Positions 48,839 to 58,514 of a DNA stretch of 64,000 bases are shown piece after piece (the stretch's first letter is position 1; every line of letters begins with the position of its first letter). The DNA comes from Serratia symbiotica (lineage in GTDB: Bacteria > Pseudomonadota > Gammaproteobacteria > Enterobacterales > Enterobacteriaceae), in the NCBI GenBank assembly GCA_900380265.1, contig LR025083.1, forward strand, positions 1,984,001 to 2,048,000, written 5' to 3'. The notes under the pieces are model-generated. The model did no database searches and was not told the origin of the DNA. It worked only from the letters and a program-made list of their open reading frames with translations. A program made the position numbers and the translations under genes.

Positions 48839-49400
48839 CTAGCGGGCATCTGGAACTCGAGTAAAAGTGAATTGAGTAAAAGCATATTGGAACATACGAG
48901 CGACTGCTGAACTTGCAAAGTGATAGATACAGTCGCACCTGTTCTTTGCCTTACTGTTACCAAAAGCAATCAGCAGAGCCACAGGAATCAGCGAGCAGCT
49001 AGCTAAGAGTATTATCAACCCACCCGCTTCTATCAATAATAGAAGCGGGTGGTGAAATCCTGTCAAAGCCGTTACGGGCTGTGCTGCCACTATTTGGCAA
49101 CCACCTAGTAGCGGTTTGGCCCAGAAACACAGTATCAGCTTAGAAAGAAATGGTTATTAAATATTCTGATTTCCACAGCATCCAATAGCCCTGGTTATAC
49201 AGTAACCTACTGTAGCGCTACCATCATACTGTATCACCTACAACGCCAGGAAATACATAACTTTATATTAGTTCGTGGGGAAGGCTAAGATGAGGTGCAT
49301 GATGCAACATACCTATGTTAGTGCAGTATCTATATTAGATATAGTATAACAAAGCTGCCCAAAAGATGCTGCATGAATGAGGAGCATAACACTTTAGTTA
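48839..49400 (-). pseudogene. dinF (MATE-family efflux protein) fossil
   Basis: Within an 83-codon frame, HPLLLLIEAGGLIILLASCSLIPVALL (in pieces) aligns with E. coli DinF residues near 90-115 (QPLLLALGAGALIALLRTPIIDLALHI). GNSKAKNR follows where DinF has GGSEAVLEQARR. The rest is frameshifted. It lies directly downstream of the lexA fossil, as dinF does in E. coli. A 14-bp perfect hairpin has formed within it. The multidrug/toxin efflux function must be lost. Confidence 0.6.
49020..49052. repeat. 14-bp perfect hairpin inside the dinF fossil
   Basis: CCACCCGCTTCTAT (49020-49033) pairs perfectly with 49039-49052 around CAATA. It coincides with the dinF codons for HHPLLLLIEAGG, so it arose within former coding sequence rather than being a terminator. 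Confidence 0.88.
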
Positions 49401-49410
49401 GGCGTAACGC

Positions 49411-50000
49411 TTCATTTCAGTTAAAAGTGCGAATAACACCTACCAGCAAAACTGCGATAGCAAGATATCGCTTGTGCAAATCTATGGGAACTGCTTCCAA
49501 TTCTTTTCAGAGAGAAACTCCACCATTTTAATTTCAGTTATTTGACGACCACTCAATCTTAAATCCACGTCACTATAACTTAACTATTTGTCACATCCTA
49601 TCTTCATCTATTGCTAACCGATCGCCAGCCAAATGCCAATATCATTTATCGACATTTTGACAATCCGCATCAAGAAATCCGCCCTTGGTTTGAAAAAGAG
49701 AAAATATATCTCGTCGTAGCCTTTTAAATATCCTATTAACCCAACTAACTACTCTCCATCAGTTACGCCGCTAATTAGCGATAACCCTCTTCTTCGCCTT
49801 CCATCAAAGGGTGGCACTCGACATGCCGAAGATCATCTCAATGACTCCTTGCTAGTTAGCGACTTTAACTTTCCTTCGGTAAAATTAGGGAAAGAACTCT
49901 AGAGAACTAGAAATATCAGCAGGCATGAGTCGCATACCTGCATGCAAAATATAATCGGGAATCACTTTATCAAGATCTTTCTGTCTGCTAGGTGGCATGT
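49411..50000 (-). pseudogene. lexA (SOS repressor) fossil
   Basis: Almost the full length of lexA can be followed in order. The 5' end near 49930-50000 (GGCATGAGTCGCATACCTGC) matches the MPPTRAE codons. Around 49770-49870 the EEEEG codons remain. At about 49630-49657 the minus strand still reads MSINDIGIW, against MSMKDIGIM, which contains the catalytic serine. Near 49425 is the 3' end (GTGCGAATAACACCTACC against GTTGCGAATAACCCCAACC). Stops and frameshifts interrupt it, so no repressor is made. It lies between the dgkA and dinF fossils, as in E. coli. Confidence 0.8.
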
Positions 50001-50124
50001 TAGTTTGCCTTGCCCCCTAATTATTGATAGGGTATTATCAATACAGTGCTTATGTACGTAAATTCAGCTTGCCTGAATGTCAAAGCGATGAATGCATTAA
50101 TCCGGGCGGTATATATCACTGAAA

Positions 50125-50480
50125 TGAGGTGTTAAAACAAAGCGCAGACTAAGAAACAGAGCGAACACAATCCACAGGAGACCTTCTTCCTTATGCGCTT
50201 TCGTATCTCTAAAAAGTGAATGATATTCACTATAACCCAACTAATCACTACCTCTATAACGCTATTCCGAATCTTAACATCAGCGCCAGCACCACCGATC
50301 AGGTGAAGAATATACATGCTATAGCACCTATATTTAGTCGGATTATCTGCATAACCATTAAAAAATCACTAACACTAATTTCTGCAGGATAACGGCCTGT
50401 AAACAGCCAAGGATTAGCACGGTCTTTATACGAGATAGCCATCTTCTTTCATAAACCGGAACAAGGCAGTTTACTTGATT
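50125..50480 (-). pseudogene. dgkA (diacylglycerol kinase) fossil
   Basis: A 61-codon frame (50132-50317) contains VKIRNSVIEVVISW, matching VEILNSAIEAVVDR of E. coli DgkA, the active-site helix. H and hydrophobic residues follow in the right spacing. The catalytic Glu at the start of the motif has become Lys, and the motif ELSGRAKDMGSA is destroyed. It lies divergent from plsB, as in E. coli. The outer limits are estimated from gene length. Confidence 0.6.
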
Positions 50481-50629
50481 TCTATCCTTCTCTACCCTCT
50501 TGCGAGGTACATTATAAAAGATGCCTACATCCTTCACTAATATCGGATCTCGTTTTCCAACACTGCAGATTTGCTAGCTGGTTTCTGGTATGCTTCTTCT
50601 GCATTGCTAACAAGAGGCTTTACGTAGTT

Positions 50630-53095
50630 ATGTTAAGTTGGCGAAAAATTTGTTTTCAATTATTGAATTTCCCACTCAAATTACTAGTAAGCAGCAAAGT
50701 TATCCCTTCCGATCCTGTTAGGGAGTTAAGATTAGATGCTTCGCGCTTAATTTTGTATGTGTTACCTTATAATTCTAAGACGGACTTACTAACGTTACGT
50801 ATTCACTGCTTGGAGCAAGGTCTACCAGATCCTCTTGATCTGTTGGAAATTGAGGGAACAGTTCTCCCGAGATACGTGTTTATCCACAATGGCCCAACCC
50901 TGTTCCATTATCACACGCCGAATAAAGAGTCAATCAAGCTGTTCCACAACTATCTGGATCTGCACCACAGTCATCCAGATCTCAATATTCAGATGCTGCC
51001 TGTCTCGGTGATGTTTGGCCGCTCACCTGGGCGAGAAGGCCAAGACACCCCACACCTTCGGCTACTTAACGGCATGCAAAAATTATTCGCTGTACTGTGG
51101 CTTGGGCGCGACAGTTTCGTCCGCTTCTCCAATCCTGTTTCGCTTCGTCGTATGGCATCCGAATACGGTATAGATAAAGCCATCGCAAAGAAACTTACAC
51201 GTGTGGCGCGAATGCACTTTGCGCGCCAGCGTCTAGCCGCATCAGGTCCCAGGCTGCCAGCACGCCAGGATCTGTTCAACAAACTACTAGCTTCTAAAGC
51301 AATCGAACAAGCCATTGAAGACGAAGCAAGCAGTAAAAAAATCTCCATTCATAAAGCCCAGCAGAACGCCAGGCTGTTAATGGAAGAAATCGCCGCTAAT
51401 TTCTCCTATGAGGCCGTACGCCTTTCCGACCGCGTATTGAGCTGGACCTGGACCCGACTTTATCAGGGCATCAACGTTACCAATGCTGAGCGCGTTCGCC
51501 AACTGGCCCAAGATGGCCACGAGATTGTCTATCTACCCTGTCACCGTAGCCATATGGACTATTTGCTACTGTCATATGTGCTATATCATCAAGGGCTGGT
51601 TCCCCCACACATCGCCGCCGGCATTAACCTCAACTTTTGGCCAGCCGGGCCGATATTCCGTCGCCTAGGCGCTTTCTTCATACGCCGCACCTTCAAGGGC
51701 AATAAGCTGTACTCCACCTTATTCCGTGAATATCTCGCTGAGTTGTTCAGCCGGGGTTATTCGGTAGAATATTTTGTGGAAGGTGGCCGCTCGCGCACAG
51801 GTCGCCTCCTAGAGCCAAAGACAGGAACTCTATCGATGACTATTCAGGCGATGCTACGCGGAAGCACCCGCCCCATCACTTTAGTGCCGATTTATATCGG
51901 GTACGAACATGTGATGGAAGTAAGCACTTACGCCAAGGAGCTACGCGGCGCCACTAAGGAAAAGGAAGGTCTGCTCCAAATGCTGCGCGGTGTGCGAAAG
52001 CTACACAACCTTGGGCAGGCTTACGTTAATTTCGGCGATCCGATACCCATGATTGCCTATCTGAACAAGCACGTACCGGAGTGGCGTGAATCAATTGATC
52101 CAATCGAAGCCCATCGACCAAGTTGGATGACACCAACGGTGAATAACCTTGCTGGAAAAATCATGGTACGAATCAACAATGCCGCTGCAGCTAATTCCAT
52201 AAATCTATGCTCTACCGCGCTGTTAGCCTCAAATCAACATTCACTGACCCGTGAGCAATTGCTTGAACAACTAGAGTGCTACCTGCAATTAATACGAAAG
52301 GTACCTTACGCTCAGGATGTTACTGTGCCAAATCAAACTGCAGATGAATTCTTAGATCATGCGCTGAACATGAACAAGTTCACTGTAGAACATGATAACA
52401 TCGGCGATATCATCATACTGCCGCGTGATCAAGCTGTTTTGATGACTTATTACCGCAATAATATTCACCACCTTCTTGTACTACCATCACTCATCGCTAG
52501 TATAGCAATGCATCATCGCCAAGTGCCGCGTAGTGAGTTAGTGCGACAAATTAAACTAATTTACCCCATGCTGAAAGCTGAATTATTTCTTCAGTACGAA
52601 AAGGAAAAGTTGGCGGAAGTGCTAGAATCGCTAATCAATGAAATGGTTAGTCAACAGTTAATCTCTGCTACAGGCGAGGATCTAATTCCAAATCCATCTC
52701 GCATCCGCCCATTGCAGTTACTAGCTAATGGTGTGCGTGAAACCCTTCAACGCTATGCCATCACCATGTCAGTGCTAACTACTAACCCATGGATCAACCG
52801 GAGCGCACTGGAGAAAAAAAGTCGTATCATGGCGCAACGCTTGTCTATATTACACGGCATAAATGCGCCAGAGTTCTTTGACAAAGCGGTATTCACCACC
52901 TTGGTTGCGACGTTACGTGAAGAAGGCTATATCAATGATATTGGAAATGCGATCCAAAAACTTACATTAGAGGTTTACACACTACTGATTAACTTAATCA
53001 CGCCAGAAATCAGGATGACTATCGAAGATATAAACATTCCGCTAGGAATCAACGCGCAAGATACAATACCTAGCAATGAAGGTGAAGTAGACTAA
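50630..53095 (+). CDS. plsB: Glycerol-3-phosphate 1-O-acyltransferase PlsB
   Basis: Inner-membrane enzyme that makes lysophosphatidic acid from glycerol-3-phosphate and acyl-CoA/acyl-ACP, the first step of phospholipid synthesis. It is 821 residues (E. coli 807) and colinear throughout. The acyltransferase blocks are all present: HRSHMD at 305-310 (the catalytic H-X4-D), [26 protein letters not shown] at 382-392 and [16 protein letters not shown]. The C-terminus is extended by about 15 residues. AAGAGG lies 12 bases before the ATG. It is divergent from the dgkA fossil and convergent with ubiA, as in E. coli. With no PlsX/PlsY visible here, this is presumably the essential acyltransferase. Confidence 0.98.
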   Translation: MLSWRKICFQLLNFPLKLLVSSKVIPSDPVRELRLDASRLILYVLPYNSKTDLLTLRIHCLEQGLPDPLDLLEIEGTVLPRYVFIHNGPTLFHYHTPNKESIKLFHNYLDLHHSHPDLNIQMLPVSVMFGRSPGREGQDTPHLRLLNGMQKLFAVLWLGRDSFVRFSNPVSLRRMASEYGIDKAIAKKLTRVARMHFARQRLAASGPRLPARQDLFNKLLASKAIEQAIEDEASSKKISIHKAQQNARLLMEEIAANFSYEAVRLSDRVLSWTWTRLYQGINVTNAERVRQLAQDGHEIVYLPCHRSHMDYLLLSYVLYHQGLVPPHIAAGINLNFWPAGPIFRRLGAFFIRRTFKGNKLYSTLFREYLAELFSRGYSVEYFVEGGRSRTGRLLEPKTGTLSMTIQAMLRGSTRPITLVPIYIGYEHVMEVSTYAKELRGATKEKEGLLQMLRGVRKLHNLGQAYVNFGDPIPMIAYLNKHVPEWRESIDPIEAHRPSWMTPTVNNLAGKIMVRINNAAAANSINLCSTALLASNQHSLTREQLLEQLECYLQLIRKVPYAQDVTVPNQTADEFLDHALNMNKFTVEHDNIGDIIILPRDQAVLMTYYRNNIHHLLVLPSLIASIAMHHRQVPRSELVRQIKLIYPMLKAELFLQYEKEKLAEVLESLINEMVSQQLISATGEDLIPNPSRIRPLQLLANGVRETLQRYAITMSVLTTNPWINRSALEKKSRIMAQRLSILHGINAPEFFDKAVFTTLVATLREEGYINDIGNAIQKLTLEVYTLLINLITPEIRMTIEDINIPLGINAQDTIPSNEGEVD

Positions 53096-53299
53096 AGATC
53101 ACTTGTGTTAAAATAAGCCAAGACACCGAAATACACACTACCTATCTATGATACTACTATCCTTTCAGCACTTTATCTAAAATATGCTATATATATCTTA
53201 TTTCAGTACGAATCGGAATTCATTACCCTAGATAAGTTGCTTTTGAATGATGTTGATCATCAAGATTAAGTCACGATACTATGAACTCTAGCATACATG

Positions 53300-54160
53300 C
53301 TAGCCTATCACGTAACTCAGCGCAATCCCTATAAATACCACCAACCCAACGTAATTGTTATTCAGAAATGCTTTGAAATACGCTTCACGCTTACGCTTGG
53401 CGATCTGTTTTTGCTGATGAATGAAAAGCACGCTTACTAGCAACAATGCCAAGTAAAATACTTCACCTAATTTTGATAGATAGCCAACCCATATACACAG
53501 CAAAAGGAAGGCAATCTGCAACCCCCCCACAATCTGCTTGTCATGAGGACCAAATAAGATAGCGGTAGACTTGATTCCGATTTTTAGATCGTCATTACGA
53601 TCTACCATCGCATACAGTGTATCGTAAGCCACAGTCCAGAATATATTAGCCAGTAATAGTAGCCAGCAGGTCAGTGGCAGTGATTCACTAACTGAGGCAT
53701 ACGCCATAGGAATACCCCACCCAAAGGCAGCACCAAGCACAACTTGAGGTAGGTTAGTAACCCGCTTCATAAATGGATAAATCCATGCTAGCGCTAACGC
53801 CACAAGCGATAGCCAAATGGTCATAGCATTTAGCATCCACACCAGACCGAATGAGATCAATATCAGAACTACAAAGAGAACTATAGCCTCTTTTTTGTTC
53901 ACCTGCCCACTCGGTATTAGACGATTTTCAGTGCGCTGCACTTGACCATCAACAGCACGATCAGCATAGTCATTTAAAACACAGCCAGCAGCGCGCATTA
54001 GAAATACCCCAAACATGAATACTAGCAGGATCGACAACTGCGGCACACCCGCCCCAGCTAACCATAGCGCCCACAGAGTTGGCCAGAGCAGTAACTGAGT
54101 CCCGATCGGGTTATCGATACGCATCAGGTGACTGTAAATCCGCCATTTATGTTGACTCAC
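53300..54160 (-). CDS. ubiA: 4-hydroxybenzoate octaprenyltransferase UbiA
   Basis: Membrane prenyltransferase that attaches the polyprenyl tail to 4-hydroxybenzoate in ubiquinone synthesis. It is 286 residues (E. coli 290), with about eight to nine membrane segments. The two aspartate-rich diphosphate/Mg sites are intact: N63-D64-Y-A-D67-R-x-x-D71 and Y179-D180...D187-R-N-D190-D191. The start codon is GTG, preceded four bases upstream by a strong GGAGG. The next gene upstream in E. coli, ubiC, which makes the 4-hydroxybenzoate substrate, is dead here. UbiA and UbiD are therefore kept while the usual substrate source is gone. Confidence 0.97.
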   Translation of the reverse strand: MSQHKWRIYSHLMRIDNPIGTQLLLWPTLWALWLAGAGVPQLSILLVFMFGVFLMRAAGCVLNDYADRAVDGQVQRTENRLIPSGQVNKKEAIVLFVVLILISFGLVWMLNAMTIWLSLVALALAWIYPFMKRVTNLPQVVLGAAFGWGIPMAYASVSESLPLTCWLLLLANIFWTVAYDTLYAMVDRNDDLKIGIKSTAILFGPHDKQIVGGLQIAFLLLCIWVGYLSKLGEVFYLALLLVSVLFIHQQKQIAKRKREAYFKAFLNNNYVGLVVFIGIALSYVIG

Positions 54161-54189
54161 ACTTCCTCCAAAGCATTTATCTATATGGA

Positions 54190-54700
54190 TTATAGATACA
54201 GTGGTTCAGCCATTAGCAATAGGTCAGACAACAGCTGATCCTTATCTATAGCCTTCAGCGCGCACGGTGGACCCGCACCATATGCTGTCGACTAATATAG
54301 ATATAATCTTGGATCATATTTCTGTTGTTAAAATAGCTGGCATAGCGAAAGTAGAGGCGGATCCCAAACGGTTTATCCTACAGCAATCATCATGTTATCT
54401 GAACGCGACGTAAAATTTACCAACCAGGATACATAGTTGCTATGTAGTATCAATTTCTCACACCCATGGATTGTGGCGATCGGTTAAATACTCCACCCTT
54501 TGGAAAATTCATCACAAGTGAAACTATGCGCGATGCCACTTAAATTGAACCAGTCTCTGCTGTCGATCAAAGCGACTAGTCATGAAAATAAAACTTCATT
54601 AAGCGATAGCTAATGGCAACAGGAAGTCTTAGGTACTCATCAAAAAATCACTCCATCGCTAGTAAAGAAAGCATGTCCTACTGACAGATATTTACTCTGC
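54190..54700 (-). pseudogene. ubiC (chorismate pyruvate-lyase) fossil
   Basis: Directly upstream of ubiA on its strand, as in the E. coli ubiCA operon. Reversed ubiC pieces occur in order. GATCCCAAACGGTTTATCC near 54358 matches GGCCCAACGGTGTTTTACC, GACGTAAAATTTACCAACCAGG near 54408 matches GTACGACCTGCCAACCAAGG, and CTGCTGTCGATCAAAGCGACTAGTCATG near 54558 (in parts) matches CTGTTGTTCAAAACGTTTAGTCATG. No frame is open beyond a few dozen codons. Boundaries are approximate. The enzyme that converts chorismate to 4-hydroxybenzoate is therefore absent from its normal locus. Confidence 0.7.
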
Positions 54701-54975
54701 TCCAAGATCTTAATCGTCACTGAAAGAGGACAGGAGTACGATAAAAACTGTTAACTAAGGCACAGCGCTGTACAAATATAAAGCGGCAGGCTGATCCGTA
54801 GGGTTTGCAGTGCGTGAATTGCAAAGAGTGAAAGTAGAATAGAACCCTAAAAATCCGTTACAGATACACCTCATTTTAGCCTAATACCCCGCTAAACTTG
54901 CTCAAAAACTCTAGACAAGCAATTCCATAATCGCCAAGCAACAAGCGATTTTATTGGCAGCCCGTCAAACGACAT

Positions 54976-56622
54976 TTAACGCCATGCTTTAAAACGATTA
55001 ATCAAAGCATTCGTCGAACTATCGTGGCTATTAATCTTCTCACTGCCTGCCAGTTCTGGCAGTATACGATTAGCTAATTGTTTGCCTAGCTCCACTCCCC
55101 ACTGATCGAAGCTGAAAATATTCAAAATAGCACCTTGAGTGAAAATCTTGTGCTCATACAGGGCGATTAGGCTCCCTAGGCTGAAGGGGGTAATTTTACG
55201 CAGAAGGATAGAGTTGCTCGGACGGTTACCTTCAAATACCTTGAACGGTGCGACATGCTTTACATCTTCTAGCTTTTTACCATTACTACTAAACTCTTCT
55301 TCTACTACCTCCAGCGATTTTCCGAAAGCTAAAGCTTCGGTCTGAGCGAAGAAGTTCGATAAGAGCTTGGTATGATGATCGCTTAATGGGTTATGACTCA
55401 CTGCCGGGGCGATAAAATCGCACGGGATCAACTGCGTACCTTGATGAATGAGCTGATAGAATGCATGTTGGGCATTATTTCCTGACCCGCCCCAAATGAT
55501 GGGGCCTGTTTGGTAATTAACTAGATTCCCATTTCGGTCTAGGTACTTACCATTGGACTCCATATTTCCCTGTTGAAAGTAAGCGGCAAAAAGGTGTAAG
55601 TACTGATCGTAAAGCAAAAGTGCTTCAGTTTCAGAACCGAAAAAATTATGGTACCAAATACCAATTAGTGCTAACAAAACCGGCAAGTTCTGCCTCAGCG
55701 GACTTTTTTCAAAATGTTTATCCATTTCATGTGCGCCGCTTAGCAACTCTTCAAAATTCTCATAACCCACTGATAGTGCAATTGACAAGCCGATCGCCGA
55801 AAACAAGGAGTATCGACCACCCACCCAATCCCATAATTTAAACATGTTATTAGTGTCAATTCCAAACGCGGCCACCGCCTTACCGTTACTTGATAACGCT
55901 GCAAAGTGCTTCGCTACATGCTGCTGGTCTCCAGCGTGATTCAGCAACCAATCGCGAGCGCTGTAGGCATTGGTCATTGTTTCCTGAGTAGTAAACGTCT
56001 TGGACGCCACTAAGAACAGCGTGGTTTCCGGATTTAGCGGCTTTAAGGTTTCGGTAATATGCGTCCCATCAACATTAGAGATAAAATGTATATTAAGGTG
56101 ATTTTTATAAGGGCGTAGCGCTTCAGTTACCATATAAGGACCAAGATCAGAACCACCGATCCCGATGTTGACCACATCAGTAATCGGTTTACCAGTATAC
56201 CCTTTCCAATCCCTGCTAATCACTCGGTCACAAAAATTTTTCATCTTCACCAACACGGCGTTCACTTCCGGCATGACATCTTTGCCATCCACTAGAATCT
56301 TCCTGTTACTTCGGTTGCGCAAGGCGACATGTAGCACCGCGCGGTCTTCAGTACGGTTTATTTTCTCACCAGCAAACATCGACGCAATTGCGCTCTGCAC
56401 ATTAGTTTCTTTCGCCAGCGCCTGTAATTTCTCCAGCGTTTCGGCAGTGATGCGGTTCTTGGAGTAATCCACGAGAATTTGGTCATTGAAAGTGGCAGAA
56501 AAATTTGAGAAGCGCTCACGATCCTGTTTAAATAGATCGGCGATACAAATATCTTTTATATGCATAAAATGTTGCTGTAAGGCTTGCCAAGCATCCGTTT
56601 TGGTTGGATCTATACTTTTCAT
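54976..56622 (-). CDS. pgi: Glucose-6-phosphate isomerase
   Basis: Interconverts glucose-6-phosphate and fructose-6-phosphate in glycolysis and gluconeogenesis. It is 548 residues (E. coli 549) from [19 protein letters not shown] lies seven bases upstream, so the Met at 56643 is not the start. The catalytic residues by E. coli numbering are kept: E355 in GNMESNGK, H386 in [12 protein letters not shown] and the Lys of [13 protein letters not shown]. Both family signatures, including [15 protein letters not shown], are present. One oddity: the usually invariant loop GEPGTNGQH reads GGSGNNAQH, with Gly at position 379 (codon 55486-55488). It is divergent from lysC across 524 bp, as in E. coli. 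Confidence 0.97.
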   Translation of the reverse strand: MKSIDPTKTDAWQALQQHFMHIKDICIADLFKQDRERFSNFSATFNDQILVDYSKNRITAETLEKLQALAKETNVQSAIASMFAGEKINRTEDRAVLHVALRNRSNRKILVDGKDVMPEVNAVLVKMKNFCDRVISRDWKGYTGKPITDVVNIGIGGSDLGPYMVTEALRPYKNHLNIHFISNVDGTHITETLKPLNPETTLFLVASKTFTTQETMTNAYSARDWLLNHAGDQQHVAKHFAALSSNGKAVAAFGIDTNNMFKLWDWVGGRYSLFSAIGLSIALSVGYENFEELLSGAHEMDKHFEKSPLRQNLPVLLALIGIWYHNFFGSETEALLLYDQYLHLFAAYFQQGNMESNGKYLDRNGNLVNYQTGPIIWGGSGNNAQHAFYQLIHQGTQLIPCDFIAPAVSHNPLSDHHTKLLSNFFAQTEALAFGKSLEVVEEEFSSNGKKLEDVKHVAPFKVFEGNRPSNSILLRKITPFSLGSLIALYEHKIFTQGAILNIFSFDQWGVELGKQLANRILPELAGSEKINSHDSSTNALINRFKAWR

Positions 56623-56759
56623 ACAAGCTCTCCTGAAACTCAAAAATCATATGACATTATGGTCTAATAATATACTCTTGTTCGACTGCAATGATGATCT
56701 GTTTTATTTCGAAAGGTAGTCATAACCAAACTCTATAGCATCGTTTCCTCTAGGTATGA

Positions 56760-57146
56760 ATCACCCAGCAACATCACCCCCGTTGACAGCGATGGAATAA
56801 GCCGCTATTCCTAACACTTCCTCTAGCTTACCGGATATATGCAAGAAAGAAGAAGCGCATTTCACGGTGAAGATGTCAGAGTAAGGATTATCCGATGACG
56901 GCAGTAAAGGGCGTGCAATGATAAACTGGGATGATATACCGCAAGGATCTTTTCGGGTACAAGAGTGAATTGCTAAATACTTACCAAGATCAATTCTATT
57001 AACCTGGAGACAGCAAGGTAGAGCACTTCTGGATGTATGGTAGGTTTAATCTCTACACCGAGCCGCTGTTTAGCGCTCTCTCCTTATGCCAAGGCGCTAT
57101 AGAATATATATTCTCTGAAAACAGTGTCCCTGACACGAGGTTTTCC
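56760..57146 (+). promoter_or_regulatory. Decayed lysine riboswitch leader of lysC
   Basis: The 3' part of the E. coli lysC leader is recognisable just before the gene. GCAAGGTAGAGCACTTCTGG at 57013-57032 matches GCAAGTGGTGGAGCACTTCTGG, CTCCTTATGCCAAGGC near 57080 matches TCCCTTGTGCCAAGGC, and CCTGACACGAGG at 57129-57140 is identical. The partner strand of the expression-platform stem (CCAGAAG) has become CCAAGAT. The conserved aptamer core upstream can be matched only faintly (AGAAGCGCATT near 56852, AAAGGGCGTGC near 56904). The switch probably no longer folds, while the translation-initiation part is kept. Limits are approximate. Confidence 0.55.
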
Positions 57147-58514
57147 ATGATCCAAACAACCTTCCAAAGTTCTATCGTAGTCGCCAAGTTTGGCGGAACT
57201 AGTCTTGTCGACTTCGCAGCCATGAACCGCAGCGCCGATGTAGTGCTCGCCAACCCTCAGGTTCGCCTAGTGGTGTTGTCCGCTTCGGCAGGGATTACCG
57301 ACCTACTGGTAGATCTGGCAGATGGTTGCGATGCCGAAAATCGTAACCATCGGCTTGATGAGATACGCGGTGTCCAATACAGAATCCTTGATCACCTCAA
57401 CGCACAGGAGGTGATCCGTAAAAAAATAGATCGCATACTGGGGAAAATCACCATGCTCTCAGAAGCTGCCTCTTTGGCTATCTCCCCGGCATTAACTGAC
57501 GAGTTGGTTAGTCACGGAGAACTAATGTCCACCCTGCTATTTGTCGATATTTTACGCGCGCGCAATATGCAAGCTGCATGGTTTGACGTGCGGAAAGTAA
57601 TGCGTACGAATGATAACTTCGGGCGTGCTATGCCAGACAGCAACGCTTTGAGTGCACTTGTGCAAACACTTCTAAAGCCGTGTCTGAAAAAGTCACTAGT
57701 AGTAACTCAAGGTTTTATCGGCAGCGACCAGAAAGGCCGTACTACCACGCTTGGGCGCGGGGGCAGCGATTATACTGCAGCATTGCTAGGGAAAGCGCTA
57801 CATGCCCGGCAGATTGATATCTGGACTGATGTGCCGGGCATCTACACCACCGACCCACGTGTAGTACCGCTAGCCAAACGCATAGATAGAATTACATTCG
57901 AAGAAGCCGCGGAAATGGCCACCTTCGGTGCTAAAGTCTTGCACCCGGGAACACTGCTACCAGCGGTGCACAGTGATATTCCGGTGTTTGTCGGCTCCAG
58001 CAAGGAGGCGAGTGCTGGTGGCACGTTAGTATGCAATAGTGGCGAGGATCTGCCGCTCTTCCGCGCACTGGCACTGCGCAGAAAACAAACACTATTAACG
58101 CTTCATAGCCTAAATATGCTGCATGCACGCGGCTTTCTTGCAGCAGTGTTTAATATTCTTGGACGACATAATATCTCGGTTGATTTAATTACTACTTCAG
58201 AAGTCAGTATAGCGCTAACTATGGACACAACCTGTGCTACCTCTATTAGCAGTAATCTAGTGACCACTTCACTCTTAAGCGAACTATCTTCACTGTGCCG
58301 GACGGAAGTAGAGGAAAACCTGGCACTAGTAGCGTTAATAGGCAATAATCTATCACAAACCTGTGGTGTGGGTAAAAAAGTGTTTGGGGTACTCGATCCC
58401 TTCAATATTCGCATGATCTGCTACGGTGCCAGCAGTTACAACCTATGCTTTCTAGTATCAGGCGAGGATGCCGACCAGGTAGTCCGAACCCTACATCATA
58501 ATCTGTTCGAATAA
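57147..58514 (+). CDS. lysC: Lysine-sensitive aspartokinase III
   Basis: Phosphorylates aspartate at the head of the lysine/diaminopimelate, threonine and methionine pathways; the E. coli enzyme is inhibited by lysine. It is 455 residues (E. coli 449) from MIQTTFQSS. The start is fixed by CGAGG six bases upstream, identical to the E. coli lysC site, so in-frame ATGs back to 57033 lie in leader. Conserved: KFGGTS at 14-19, SASAGITDLLVDLA, SPALTDELVSHGELMS, TTLGRGGSDYTAALL, DIWTDVPGIYTTDPR and the C-terminal ACT-domain segments GFLAAVFNILGRHNISVDLI and NIRMICYGASSYNLCFLV. The protein, including regulatory domains, looks intact, although the leader riboswitch has decayed. Confidence 0.97.
   Translation: MIQTTFQSSIVVAKFGGTSLVDFAAMNRSADVVLANPQVRLVVLSASAGITDLLVDLADGCDAENRNHRLDEIRGVQYRILDHLNAQEVIRKKIDRILGKITMLSEAASLAISPALTDELVSHGELMSTLLFVDILRARNMQAAWFDVRKVMRTNDNFGRAMPDSNALSALVQTLLKPCLKKSLVVTQGFIGSDQKGRTTTLGRGGSDYTAALLGKALHARQIDIWTDVPGIYTTDPRVVPLAKRIDRITFEEAAEMATFGAKVLHPGTLLPAVHSDIPVFVGSSKEASAGGTLVCNSGEDLPLFRALALRRKQTLLTLHSLNMLHARGFLAAVFNILGRHNISVDLITTSEVSIALTMDTTCATSISSNLVTTSLLSELSSLCRTEVEENLALVALIGNNLSQTCGVGKKVFGVLDPFNIRMICYGASSYNLCFLVSGEDADQVVRTLHHNLFE

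Noticed and set aside
55486-55488. Gly instead of the usual Glu in the GEPGTNGQH loop of Pgi, first taken as loss of the catalytic glutamate
   Set aside because: Counting residues places this at 379. The catalytic glutamate is E355 in ESNGK and the catalytic histidine is H386, and both are present. The loop change is unusual but not loss of an active-site residue.
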